A stretch of 64,000 nucleotides of DNA from Bradyrhizobium sp. (GTDB lineage Bacteria; Pseudomonadota; Alphaproteobacteria; Rhizobiales; Xanthobacteraceae). The DNA lies in contig NZ_JAURXB010000114.1 of the NCBI RefSeq assembly GCF_030654605.1, positions 1 through 64,000 of the forward strand, given 5' to 3'. The position numbers were made by a program, and so were the translations under genes. Positions within the stretch are counted from its first letter, which is position 1; each line of letters starts with the position of its first letter. Positions 8,660 through 16,995 of this stretch are shown here, piece by piece. The notes beneath the pieces are model-generated. The model saw only the letters and a program-made list of their open reading frames with translations, was not told the DNA's origin and did not search any database.

Positions 8660-9475
8660 TCAGGCTGCGGCAGCCGTACCGAAAGCCGGAATCGGCGAAT
8701 GGGTCGGCACGTGCCCGGGTGCCACGTCCATCACCTCATCCGCCTCGAGATCGTAGAGCTCGCGCGCGATCTGATCGGTCAGCATCGCCGGTGCCCCGTC
8801 GAATACGATGCGCCCCGACGCCATGCCGATCAGGCGATCGCAGTAGGTCCGTGCCAGATCCAGCGAATGCAGGTTGCAGATCACGGTGATGCCGAAGTGC
8901 TTGTTGATGCGCAGCAACGCATCCATCACGATCCTGGTGTTGCGTGGATCGAGCGAGGCGATCGGCTCGTCGGCGAGGATCATCGCGGGCTGCTGAACCA
9001 GCGCACGCGCAATGGCCACGCGCTGCTGCTGACCGCCCGAGAGCTGATCGGCGCGCTGCGCCGCAATCGACGCCATATCGAACTGCTCGAGCGCCGACAT
9101 CGCAATCGCCTTGTCCTCGTCGGGCCACAGCTGCGCCAGCGACCGCCATGTCGGAACCGTTGCGAGCCGTCCCATCAACACGTTGGTCAGCACATCGAGC
9201 CGACCGACCAGATTGAACTGCTGGAAGATCATCGCCGACCGTGCGCGCCACTGGCGCAGATCCCGGCCGCGCAGCGCGGTCACGTCCTGGCCCTCGAACA
9301 GAATGCGTCCTTCGGAGGGTTCGGCGAGGCGGTTGATCATCCGCAGCAGGGTCGACTTGCCGGCGCCGGAACGGCCGATCACCCCGACGAAGCCGCCGGG
9401 CGCAATCGAGAACGATGCATTGTCGACCGCGGCCTTCGTGCCGAAACGGCACGTCAAACCTTCCACCACCAGCAT
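8660..9475 (-). CDS. phnC: PhnC, phosphonate ABC transporter ATPase
   Basis: 271 residues from the ATG at 9475 ([12 protein letters not shown]), with a GGAG site about 8 bases upstream; longer in-frame starts at 9505 and 9583 lack support. Walker [11 protein letters not shown]-loop FQQFNLV, signature [15 protein letters not shown], Walker [14 protein letters not shown], switch histidine NLHS. It energises PhnE1E2. The Pho box at 9521-9538 lies 46 bases upstream, pointing at this gene. Confidence 0.94.
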   Translation of the reverse strand: MLVVEGLTCRFGTKAAVDNASFSIAPGGFVGVIGRSGAGKSTLLRMINRLAEPSEGRILFEGQDVTALRGRDLRQWRARSAMIFQQFNLVGRLDVLTNVLMGRLATVPTWRSLAQLWPDEDKAIAMSALEQFDMASIAAQRADQLSGGQQQRVAIARALVQQPAMILADEPIASLDPRNTRIVMDALLRINKHFGITVICNLHSLDLARTYCDRLIGMASGRIVFDGAPAMLTDQIARELYDLEADEVMDVAPGHVPTHSPIPAFGTAAAA

Positions 9476-9520
9476 GCAATGCTCCAATGCCCGAATTGGT
9501 ACCATCGCTAGCGCCGGCGT

Positions 9521-9538
9521 TTTACAGTTGTGTGACAG
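9521..9538 (-). promoter_or_regulatory. Pho box for phnCDE1E2
   Basis: Minus strand: CTGTCAC-ACAA-CTGTAAA, a close match to CTGTCAT-N4-CTGTCAT, 46 bases upstream of the phnC start and oriented towards it. Confidence 0.8.
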
Positions 9539-9587
9539 CCGCGCTGCGGTGTGGTCGCCATCCACAGCCGAGCCGACCGTCATTCTT

Positions 9588-9605
9588 TCGTCATGACGTT
9601 GTCAT
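9588..9605 (+). promoter_or_regulatory. Pho box for the hexapeptide transferase operon
   Basis: Plus strand: TCGTCAT-GACG-TTGTCAT, 59 bases before the ATG at 9664. Together with the box at 9521-9538 it makes a divergent Pho-controlled promoter pair. Confidence 0.7.
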
Positions 9606-9663
9606 CGAGCCCATCGATGACGTGCGGGCTCTCGATCAATCCGCATCGCCTGTGGGAATTCGC

Positions 9664-10326
9664 ATGACCGGAAAAATGCTCGCGGTTGAACCAACTGTCG
9701 ACCCCACGGCGAACCTGCACGACACCCGCCTCGGCGCCTACTGCGAAGTCGGCGCGCGCACGATCCTGCATGAAGTGACGATGGGCGACTATTCCTACGT
9801 CGTGAACGACTCCCAGATCACCTACGCCACGATCGGAAAGTTCTGCTCGATCGCGGCGATGACGCGAATCAATCCGGGCAATCACCCGATGCAGCGGGCG
9901 TCGCAGGCCCACTTCACCTATCGCGCCAGCGCGTATTTTCCGGGAGAAAGCGACGATACGGAGTTTTTCGCCTGGCGGCGCGAACATCATGTCCATATCG
10001 GCCATGACGTCTGGATCGGGCACGGCGCCGTCGTGCTGCCGGGTCGCAGCGTCGGCACCGGTGCCGTGATCGCGGCGGGTGCGATCGTGACCAAGGACGT
10101 TCCGGCCTACACCATCGTCGCCGGAAACCCGGCGCGGATCATCAAGCGGCGGTTCCCGGATGACATTACCAACCGGCTCGCGGCGCTGGCATGGTGGGAC
10201 TGGGACCATGAAACGCTGCGCCGCGCCCTGCCCGATTTCCGGAAACTGACGATCGAGGATTTCCTCGAAAAACATGAGGCTGCGACGATCCCGATGCGTT
10301 CGCAAGCCGTTCGTGCCGCATCATGA
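9664..10326 (+). CDS. Hexapeptide-repeat acetyltransferase-like protein of phosphonate operons
   Basis: 220 residues from the ATG at 9664; the open frame extends back into the phnC promoter, which is unlikely to be coding. A left-handed beta-helix fold is shown by [LIV]GxxxxI-type repeats: residues about 12-75, then [18 protein letters not shown] and [31 protein letters not shown], which is typical of the CAT/XAT class. Such transferases recur in phosphonate operons (phosphonate-associated hexapeptide family) with no firmly established substrate; acetylation of an aminophosphonate is one idea. Its stop overlaps the next ATG (ATGA). Confidence 0.85.
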   Translation: MTGKMLAVEPTVDPTANLHDTRLGAYCEVGARTILHEVTMGDYSYVVNDSQITYATIGKFCSIAAMTRINPGNHPMQRASQAHFTYRASAYFPGESDDTEFFAWRREHHVHIGHDVWIGHGAVVLPGRSVGTGAVIAAGAIVTKDVPAYTIVAGNPARIIKRRFPDDITNRLAALAWWDWDHETLRRALPDFRKLTIEDFLEKHEAATIPMRSQAVRAAS

Positions 10327-11516
10327 CGAACCTGTCGATCGAAGGCGGCCGGGCTCTCGTCGGCGAAGAGTTTCAGGAAACCTCGCTGCGGATCGCCGGA
10401 CGTGACATCAGCGCCGTGGGTTCGGACCATGGGCACGGGCCGTTCGGCATCGATGCCAGCGGTCTGAAGGTGCTGCCGGGCATCGTCGACCTGCACGGCG
10501 ACGCGTTCGAGCGGCAGATGATGCCGCGGGCCGGCGTCGATTTTCCCGTCGATGTGGCGCTGGTCGACAGCGACCGGCAGGCGATCGCCAACGGCATCAC
10601 CACGGTGTTTCACGCCACGACCTGGTCGTGGGAGCCGGGGCTGCGCAGCGCGGACAACGCACGGCAACTGCTCGAGGCCATCGAGGCCCTGAGGCCGCAA
10701 CTGGCGGCGGACACCCGCTTCCACCTGCGCCATGAAACCTACAACCTCGATGCCGAAGCCGAAATCGGCCAATGGCTGTCCGACGGACGGATCGACCTGT
10801 TCGCTTTCAACGACCACATGGAGTCCACCGTCGCCAGCCTGGCCAGGCCGCAGAAGCGCAGCCGCATGGTGGAACGCACCGGCCTTTCCAGCGAGGCCTT
10901 CGATGGTCTGGTGGCGAACGTGGTTTCCCGCGGCCACGACGTCCCGGCATCGGTCGCACGGCTGGCCGGAGTGGCGCGAGCGGCCGGCGTCCGCATGCTG
11001 TCGCATGACGACGAAAGTCCGGCGATGCGAAAGGCGTTTCGCGATCAGGGCGTGAACATCGCCGAATTCCCGGTCAACGAGGAGACCGCGCGCGAAGCCG
11101 CCGCGTCAGGCGATTTCATCGTGTTCGGCGCGCCCAATGTCGTGCGCGGCGGCAGCCATACCGGCTGGACCAGGGCGTCCGACATGATTGCCAAGGGCCT
11201 GTGCTCGATCCTGGCGTCCGATTACTACTATCCCGCGCCATTGCTGGCAGCGTTCCGCCTCGCCGCCGACGGCGTGCTGCCGCTGGCGCAAGCCTGGCAC
11301 CTGATCTCGGCGGCGCCGGCCAGCGCCGCCGGTCTCGCCGATCGCGGCGTCCTCGCGGCAGGCCGGCGCGCCGACATCATCCTGGTCGATGACGCCGCGC
11401 CGCTGCGGCCGCGAATCGTCGGCGTCATCGCCGCCGGACGCCTGGTTCATATCACCGAGGCCGACCGCCTGATCCGGTTCGCAGCCGCGCCGCGCAAGGC
11501 TGTTGCGGCCGCGTGA
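10323..11516 (+). CDS. Second, divergent PhnM-like metal-dependent hydrolase
   Basis: 397-residue amidohydrolase-fold protein of the PhnM group (COG3454 type). Metal-site motif [15 protein letters not shown] near residue 60, HLRHETYN near 137, FNDHMES near 162, and a late [11 protein letters not shown]. The canonical PhnM at the left edge reads ELHTDHLEAHYVPRPK in the same place, so these are different subfamilies, not a recent copy. It is coupled to the genes on both sides (ATGA upstream, GTGA downstream). It may hydrolyse the same triphosphate or a different phosphoribosyl phosphonate intermediate; sequence alone does not decide. Confidence 0.85.
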   Translation: MTNLSIEGGRALVGEEFQETSLRIAGRDISAVGSDHGHGPFGIDASGLKVLPGIVDLHGDAFERQMMPRAGVDFPVDVALVDSDRQAIANGITTVFHATTWSWEPGLRSADNARQLLEAIEALRPQLAADTRFHLRHETYNLDAEAEIGQWLSDGRIDLFAFNDHMESTVASLARPQKRSRMVERTGLSSEAFDGLVANVVSRGHDVPASVARLAGVARAAGVRMLSHDDESPAMRKAFRDQGVNIAEFPVNEETAREAAASGDFIVFGAPNVVRGGSHTGWTRASDMIAKGLCSILASDYYYPAPLLAAFRLAADGVLPLAQAWHLISAAPASAAGLADRGVLAAGRRADIILVDDAAPLRPRIVGVIAAGRLVHITEADRLIRFAAAPRKAVAAA

Positions 11517-11536
11517 AGCGGCTCTATGGTGCTGGT

Positions 11537-12268
11537 ATGGCCGACTATCCGCGCTACGCGATCTACTATGTTCCGGCGCCCGACAGCGGCCTCACTCGTT
11601 TCGGCGCGCACTTGCTCGGCTATGACGCCTTTAGCGGCGAGGACCTGCCCTTCCCGGACGGCATCCTGCAGACGACGCCGGATTGGCGCGAGCAAACCAG
11701 CGATCCCCGAAAATACGGTTTTCACGCCACTCTGAAGGCGCCGATGTCGCTGGCGCCGGGCAAGACCGAGGTCGATCTGCTTGCCGCATGTTCCGCGTTC
11801 GCCGCAACGCCCCGGCCTATCCCGGCGATCCGACCGGTCGTCGGCTCGATCGAGGGCTTTATCGCGCTGGTTCCGGCGGCGCCGACGCCGGAGCTGATCC
11901 GGCTCGCGGCCGATTGCGTCAGCGCGTTCGATTCGTTCCGCACGCCGCTCACCGAGCAGGATCGTGCGCGGCGAAAGCCTGCGCAATTGACGCCGACACA
12001 ACTCGCGCATCTGGATCGCTGGGGATATCCCTATGTGATGGACGATTTCCGGTTTCACATGACGCTGACGGGACGGCTCGGCGCCGAGCGCCGCGAAACT
12101 CTGTTGGCGATGCTGGCGGAGCGCTTTACCGCGCTCGACCTGCCGACGCTGTCGATCGACCGGATCGCCGTGTTCCGCCAGGAGAATAGCGCTGCCCGAT
12201 TCCGGATCGTGAACCACTGGAAACTCTGCGCGCAAGGGTTGCCTGATCGCAGCGCTCTTCCAATATGA
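11537..12268 (+). CDS. DUF1045, 2H-phosphoesterase-like phosphonate metabolism protein
   Basis: 243 residues from the ATG at 11537 (MADYPRYAIYYVP). A GTG at 11513, fused to the upstream stop as GTGA, is an alternative start. Two HxT motifs, H63-A-T65 (GFHATLKAP) and H174-M-T176 (FRFHMTLTG), are the catalytic pair of the 2H phosphoesterase superfamily, which acts on cyclic phosphates. The family is largely confined to phosphonate operons. No phnP is visible here, so hydrolysis of the 1,2-cyclic phosphate made by PhnJ is a plausible role (inference). Confidence 0.85.
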   Translation: MADYPRYAIYYVPAPDSGLTRFGAHLLGYDAFSGEDLPFPDGILQTTPDWREQTSDPRKYGFHATLKAPMSLAPGKTEVDLLAACSAFAATPRPIPAIRPVVGSIEGFIALVPAAPTPELIRLAADCVSAFDSFRTPLTEQDRARRKPAQLTPTQLAHLDRWGYPYVMDDFRFHMTLTGRLGAERRETLLAMLAERFTALDLPTLSIDRIAVFRQENSAARFRIVNHWKLCAQGLPDRSALPI

Positions 12269-12347
12269 CGTTTTCATGAATGATCTATCGCAATGAAACC
12301 GTCGCCAATGCGGTGCATATGCCTGTCATAACCGTTGAAGGCAGGCC

Positions 12348-14276
12348 ATGAAATCGCAAATCATCGAGCAGCTCGGACAAGCTGACATCCTTCTGCCGTC
12401 GCTCGTTGCCGAGGGGCTGGCAGCGAATGATCGCATCAAGGTGCGCATGAGCGCGCTTCAGGCTGCATCACAGCATGCGCAACAGCCGGATCGACCGGCC
12501 ACCGATTTGCACGTCGAATGCAACGCCGCCGGACTGGCGCCCGCGGCGCTGGCGACGTTGATCGGCGGTGCTCATCTTGCCGGCGATGGCCGAATGGCCG
12601 CGCCCAATCTGGCCAAATTGATGAAGGAAATCCACGACGACGTGGCGGCGATGGTCCGCGCCGTGAGCGCGGGCAACGCCGCCGAGGGTGAAGCCATGAG
12701 CGCACGGCTCGCGGCGATCCGCAACACCGGCGCGCTCGAGGCGTTGAATGAAATCGAAATCCAGCGGGTCGCCAAATTGACCGGCGTGACGCAGGAGGGC
12801 GCCGACAGCCTGCATCGACTGGTGATGGATCTGCACAAGGCGCTCAACCGCCTGGCCGCCGGCTGCGCCGAGGAAATCCTGGCGGGCGCCCATGTGTTCG
12901 GCTTGCACTCCGAAGACCGTACCCCGGTGGAACGCTTCATGCAGGGGCTCAACGAGACGCGCGTCCTCAAATTCGACCATCCCGGCCTCGACACGATGGC
13001 GACGAGATCGGGCGGCCGGTTGCTGATTCAGAACGATATCGGCACGACCGACGCCCATGTGGTGGTCATTGCGGTCAAGAAGAATTCCGTGACGGTGACC
13101 TATACCGACGTGCATCGGGCGCGCGCAAAATTCTTCATCGGCCTGTTCGATAAATTCCAGGCGAAATGGAGCGGCCTCGATCGTCATACCGCGGCGGGTC
13201 TTGGCGACGATAACGCCTTTTTCCTGGTCACCGGGCAGTACAAGGCCGAGAGGTCCGAGGATCGCAACGATTTCCTGGCCGCGCTCGGCGCTGCGCTGGT
13301 ATTCCTGATCGACTGGAACAAGGCGCGCAAGCTGTTGCGCAGCTGGGTCGCAAAGGAGGATGCGACCCGCATTCTCGAATGGGCCGCCCGGCAGCGGATC
13401 GGCCACCGCGCTTTCCTGGAACTCGGCGGCAATGAACTGATCGGCACCGCGGTTCGCAATGCGGCGCCGACCCGCATCGGATTCGGCGAGCGGCTGGATC
13501 AGGCGCTCGGACGCGACGCCGCGATCGATTTCCTCAAGACCGCGATGCGCGCCTCGACCGAAGCTCTGCGCGCGGGCCGATCGGTCAGGCTGGTCCGCGA
13601 CCAGATCGAAGCCGATCTGGTCAGGCATCTCGAACGCGTCGACAGCGCCCTGCTCGCTATCGTACTGCGTCAAATCGGATTGGCGCACGATGTGGCCGCT
13701 GCGATCGCCCAGCACGTTGCCGCGCTGCAGGCGGGCCGTCCGGCGGACGGCACGCTGCTGACCACCCGGGCGGGCCTCATCGAACGCAAGGCCGACCGCA
13801 TTGCCATCCAGGCCCGCAAGGAAGCGACCCGCCTCGACGCCGGCCCCATCATCGAACAACTGGTGGACCGCGTCGAGGAAGCGGTCGATGAACTGGAACA
13901 GGCCGCCTTTATCGCCTCGCTGACGCCTGCCGCAATCGACCCATCGCTGCTGTCGGCACTTGCCGGGTTGTGCGCCATCGCCACGACGGCGACCGAAGCC
14001 GCGGCGTCCGGCCTCGCCGCCGCCATCGAAGTGCCGGAGGGACGCCGCGCCGACTCCGAAGACGCGTTGGACGCCGTCGTTCGCCTGATCGATGCCGAGC
14101 ATGCGGCGGATTCCCGGGAACGCGAGGTCACCGCGCGGGTGTTCGCCGGCGGGTTCGACGTGGCGACATCACTCTCCGTTCTCGAACTTGCCCGGGCCAT
14201 CGAGCGCGCCACCGACCAACTGGCAGGTTTCGGGCATCTGCTGCGGCGTCACATCATGGCCGAACTGTCAGCCTAG
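12348..14276 (+). CDS. PhoU/DUF47-like protein of unknown function
   Basis: A 642-residue, mostly helical, soluble-looking protein without signal or membrane segments. Residues about 475-530 (IERKADRIAIQARKEATRL, then IEQLVDRVEEAVDELEQ) resemble the ExxAD and D-x-D-x(2)D metal-binding helices of PhoU/DUF47 proteins. Residues about 210-330 form a distinct alpha/beta stretch (GRLLIQNDIGTTDAHVVVI) that I do not recognise. The next gene, a PPDK-like phosphotransferase, follows after 15 bases and is almost certainly co-transcribed. A role in phosphate sensing or as partner of that enzyme is inference. Confidence 0.7.
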   Translation: MKSQIIEQLGQADILLPSLVAEGLAANDRIKVRMSALQAASQHAQQPDRPATDLHVECNAAGLAPAALATLIGGAHLAGDGRMAAPNLAKLMKEIHDDVAAMVRAVSAGNAAEGEAMSARLAAIRNTGALEALNEIEIQRVAKLTGVTQEGADSLHRLVMDLHKALNRLAAGCAEEILAGAHVFGLHSEDRTPVERFMQGLNETRVLKFDHPGLDTMATRSGGRLLIQNDIGTTDAHVVVIAVKKNSVTVTYTDVHRARAKFFIGLFDKFQAKWSGLDRHTAAGLGDDNAFFLVTGQYKAERSEDRNDFLAALGAALVFLIDWNKARKLLRSWVAKEDATRILEWAARQRIGHRAFLELGGNELIGTAVRNAAPTRIGFGERLDQALGRDAAIDFLKTAMRASTEALRAGRSVRLVRDQIEADLVRHLERVDSALLAIVLRQIGLAHDVAAAIAQHVAALQAGRPADGTLLTTRAGLIERKADRIAIQARKEATRLDAGPIIEQLVDRVEEAVDELEQAAFIASLTPAAIDPSLLSALAGLCAIATTATEAAASGLAAAIEVPEGRRADSEDALDAVVRLIDAEHAADSREREVTARVFAGGFDVATSLSVLELARAIERATDQLAGFGHLLRRHIMAELSA

Positions 14277-14291
14277 AAAGGACTCGAGCCG

Positions 14292-15920
14292 ATGCATATC
14301 GTGCGTATTGGCGGTGTATCGACCGAACAGCATTCCGCCGAAGTGGTCGGCGCCAAAGCCGCCAATCTGGCGCGGATGGCGGCCCTCGGTCTGCCGGTGC
14401 CGCCGGCTTTCGTGCTCCCGGTGAAGCTCTGCGCTGCGATCATCGACGGGGATGGACATGCGGAGCGCCACCTGCGCGATGGCCTGAAAGACGGTATCGA
14501 GTTCCTGGAGAACGCGACCGGAAAGCACCTCGGCGATCGCCGGCAGCCGCTGCTGGTATCGGTACGCTCGGGAGCGGCGCGGTCGATGCCGGGCATGCTG
14601 GACACGGTGCTCAACGTCGGCTGCACGTCGACCGCCGTGCAGGGTCTGATCCGGGCCACCGGCCGGCCGCGACTGGCGTGGGATTGCCGGCGGAGGTTTA
14701 TCGAGAGCTATGGCGAAGCGGTGCTGAGCCTCGACCCCGAGCCGTTCGCGGCCTGCCTTGCCGAGTTGACCGCCAGCGAAGGGGTTGCCAGCGACCGCGA
14801 GCTGGACAGCGAGGCGCTCGAGCGTCTCGCTGCAGACGAGCAGGCATTGATCGAGGACGGCGATGACAGCTGGCTCGAGGATGCGATGGTGCAGCTCGAC
14901 AGCGCCGCAAGGGCTGTCTACCGGTCGTGGATGAGCGAGCGCGCGCAGGCCTACCGCCGTATCGAGAAACTCGACCATCTCCTGGGTACGGCGGTTACGG
15001 TTCAGGCCATGGTATTCGGCAATGGCGGCCTTTCATCCGGCGCCGGCGTGGCGTTTTCGCGGGATCCCTCGACCGGCAAGGCCCGGCCGATGATCGACCT
15101 TGTGCTCGACGCCCAGGGCGAGGACGTCGTCTCGGGCCGTCGAACGCCGGATACGGAAGAAACCTTCGTCCGCACGCTGCCCGCGGCCGCGGCCGAACTC
15201 GGCGATACCCTCAGGCGCCTGGAACGGGAATTCGGCGATGTGCAGGATGTCGAGTTTACGATCGAGGACGGCAAATTGTGGATCCTGCAGACGCGCGCCG
15301 CGAAGCGGACCCCGCGCGCGGCGCTCCGGATCGCCATCGACCTCGTGCATGAAGGACTGATCACGGGGCCCGAAGGGCTGCAGCGGCTCGACGGCATCGA
15401 CCCGGCGGCCCTCGTCCAGATCTCGCTGGCATCCGCGGATGATCCGGTCACCGCCGGCATCGGCGCGTCGGGCGGCATCGCGGTGGGACGGGCGGCGTTC
15501 TGCTCCGAGAGCGCCCAACGCCTGGCCGCCGCCGGGGACCCGGTGATCCTGATGCGGCCCGATACCAGCACCGCCGATGTCGCGGGCTTTGCCGTCGCAG
15601 CAGGCATCGTGACTTCCGTCGGCGCCCGCACCGCGCATGCCGCGCTGGTCGCGCGCCAGATGGGCAAGCCCTGCGTCGTCGGATGCGGCAGCATGGCGAT
15701 CGACGTCGCGGCCGCCCGGGCAAAGCTCGCAGGCACGGCGATCTCGGAAAGCGACTGGATCACCATCGACGGCGACAGCGGCAAGCTCTACCTCGGGCAA
15801 CGCGAAGTAATCGTGACGCAGCCCGACACCGAGCTCGACGAAGTCAAGCGGTGGCGCGACGAAGCCGATCGAGAGCGCCCCCGCAAGCCGAATCCGCTCC
15901 ACGGGAATTCGCCGACCTGA
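14292..15920 (+). CDS. PPDK-like phosphotransferase lacking the PEP/pyruvate barrel
   Basis: 542 residues against roughly 880 for pyruvate phosphate dikinase. Residues 1-350 match the PPDK ATP-grasp domain: GAKAANLARMAALGLPVPP with K22, LVSVRSGAARSMPGMLDTVLN, AVTVQAMVFGNGG, VEFTIEDGKLWILQTRAAKRT. Residues about 385-470 are the swivelling phosphohistidine domain (GARTAHAALVARQMGKPCVVG, H449). The chain then ends, so the C-terminal PEP-binding TIM barrel is absent. It should still accept phosphate from ATP on H449; the acceptor is unknown. Rifampicin phosphotransferase shows this family can use other acceptors. A typical AAAGGA site precedes the ATG. Confidence 0.85.
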   Translation: MHIVRIGGVSTEQHSAEVVGAKAANLARMAALGLPVPPAFVLPVKLCAAIIDGDGHAERHLRDGLKDGIEFLENATGKHLGDRRQPLLVSVRSGAARSMPGMLDTVLNVGCTSTAVQGLIRATGRPRLAWDCRRRFIESYGEAVLSLDPEPFAACLAELTASEGVASDRELDSEALERLAADEQALIEDGDDSWLEDAMVQLDSAARAVYRSWMSERAQAYRRIEKLDHLLGTAVTVQAMVFGNGGLSSGAGVAFSRDPSTGKARPMIDLVLDAQGEDVVSGRRTPDTEETFVRTLPAAAAELGDTLRRLEREFGDVQDVEFTIEDGKLWILQTRAAKRTPRAALRIAIDLVHEGLITGPEGLQRLDGIDPAALVQISLASADDPVTAGIGASGGIAVGRAAFCSESAQRLAAAGDPVILMRPDTSTADVAGFAVAAGIVTSVGARTAHAALVARQMGKPCVVGCGSMAIDVAAARAKLAGTAISESDWITIDGDSGKLYLGQREVIVTQPDTELDEVKRWRDEADRERPRKPNPLHGNSPT

Positions 15921-15953
15921 ATTCCAGCCGCGCCCGGACCAATCTGCCTCTCG

Positions 15954-16832
15954 CTAGTTCGAACCCTGCGGCAGCAGATTGCGTGAATGGAAGAACAGTT
16001 CGACGAGCTTTCCCTTGGCGCCGAACAGCGAGAAAATATACTCGGGGACCTCCACGTCCATCTCCGACACCACCACCTTCGCGATCCGGTCGACCCGGCT
16101 GGAGCCATGCTCCCATATGAAACCGATGCCGAGCTGGTTCGCCACGGCTTCCAGCATGCCTTCGCGGGTGTTGACGACGATGGCCGGCTCGATCCGCAGT
16201 CCGGCCGCGCGGAACGCCTTGTCCACGACGCGTTGGGTGGAGGAATTGCGGCTGCGAAACACCAGCGGGTATTGCGTCAGCTCGGCGACCGACACCTGAC
16301 CCAGCTGATTGAGGCGGTGTCCGGGATGACAAATCGCCACGACACGCTGATTGAGACAAACCTCGCATCGAAAGCGGCGGTCCTGAGGCACCTCGGGCAG
16401 CACCGCAACGTCAACGCGCCGATCGATGACGGCAGCCATGATGTCCGACCAGTTGCCGATTTCCACGCTAATCCGGATTTTCGGATAGAGCGCCTTGAAC
16501 GCGGAAATCAGCACCATCCCGGGCATTGAATTGCCCAGCCCCACGCGCAACTCGCCTCCCGCCAGCTCCTCGCGCTGCTCGAGAATCGCCACTGCGTCGG
16601 CTTCCATCGCCTGAATTCGGTTGGTCGCGGTGTAGAGCTGGCGGCACAGCGAAGTTGCCACCAGATTGTGGCCGTGGCGCTCGAACAGCCTGACATTGAA
16701 CTCGGACTCCAGCTCGCGAACCAGCTGGGCGATCGAAGGCTGCGAGACGCCGAGACGTCTTGCCGCAGCGGAAAAATTGCCGGCTTCGAACACGGCGTTT
16801 ACCGCGCGAACGCGCGAAGATGTCAAAGCCAT
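15954..16832 (-). CDS. LysR-family transcriptional regulator
   Basis: 292 residues: N-terminal winged helix (residues 5-62; FEAGNFSAAARRLGVSQPSIAQLVRELE) and a periplasmic-binding-like effector domain (about 92-290). The overall pattern, and its place divergent from an organophosphate-type importer with a Pho box between them, fit the LysR subgroup linked to phosphonate and aminoethylphosphonate catabolism. It probably controls the rightward operon at 16996-23000. It converges with the PPDK-like gene, 33 bases apart. Confidence 0.88.
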   Translation of the reverse strand: MALTSSRVRAVNAVFEAGNFSAAARRLGVSQPSIAQLVRELESEFNVRLFERHGHNLVATSLCRQLYTATNRIQAMEADAVAILEQREELAGGELRVGLGNSMPGMVLISAFKALYPKIRISVEIGNWSDIMAAVIDRRVDVAVLPEVPQDRRFRCEVCLNQRVVAICHPGHRLNQLGQVSVAELTQYPLVFRSRNSSTQRVVDKAFRAAGLRIEPAIVVNTREGMLEAVANQLGIGFIWEHGSSRVDRIAKVVVSEMDVEVPEYIFSLFGAKGKLVELFFHSRNLLPQGSN

Positions 16833-16904
16833 TTCAAATCAACCTCTAACTCCGATCGAATCCCGGATCGCGCGGGAATGCGCCAGAAGGAAACTCCTGT
16901 GTTT

Positions 16905-16920
16905 AGGATAGGGAAATCCT
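16905..16920. promoter_or_regulatory. Short inverted repeat, possible LysR-type site
   Basis: AGGAT-AGGGAA-ATCCT, 5-base arms, immediately upstream of the Pho box in the divergent region between the LysR gene and the ABC operon. Short arms make this tentative. Confidence 0.35.
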
Positions 16921-16924
16921 TTGA

Positions 16925-16942
16925 CTGTTATGTGACTGTCAA
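16925..16942 (+). promoter_or_regulatory. Pho box for the ABC importer/phosphodiesterase operon
   Basis: CTGTTAT-GTGA-CTGTCAA, close to CTGTCAT-N4-CTGTCAT, 53 bases before the ATPase ATG at 16996. Spacing to the start codon is like that of the phn boxes at 5069, 9521 and 9588. Confidence 0.75.
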
Positions 16943-16995
16943 GCGCCGCCCCTAATCAACGTTCGTTGCTGCATTGCAGTTGGGACACCGGCGAA

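Noticed and set aside
12323..12329. Exact Pho half-site CTGTCAT upstream of the PhoU-like gene
   Set aside because: The partner repeat 11 bases away matches only 2-3 of 7 positions on either side, so a full Pho box is not supported.
12468..14102. 544-codon antisense open frame opposite the PhoU-like gene
   Set aside because: Shadow of a high-GC codon pattern; no ribosome site or recognisable motif. The plus-strand protein has coherent helices and a coupled neighbour.
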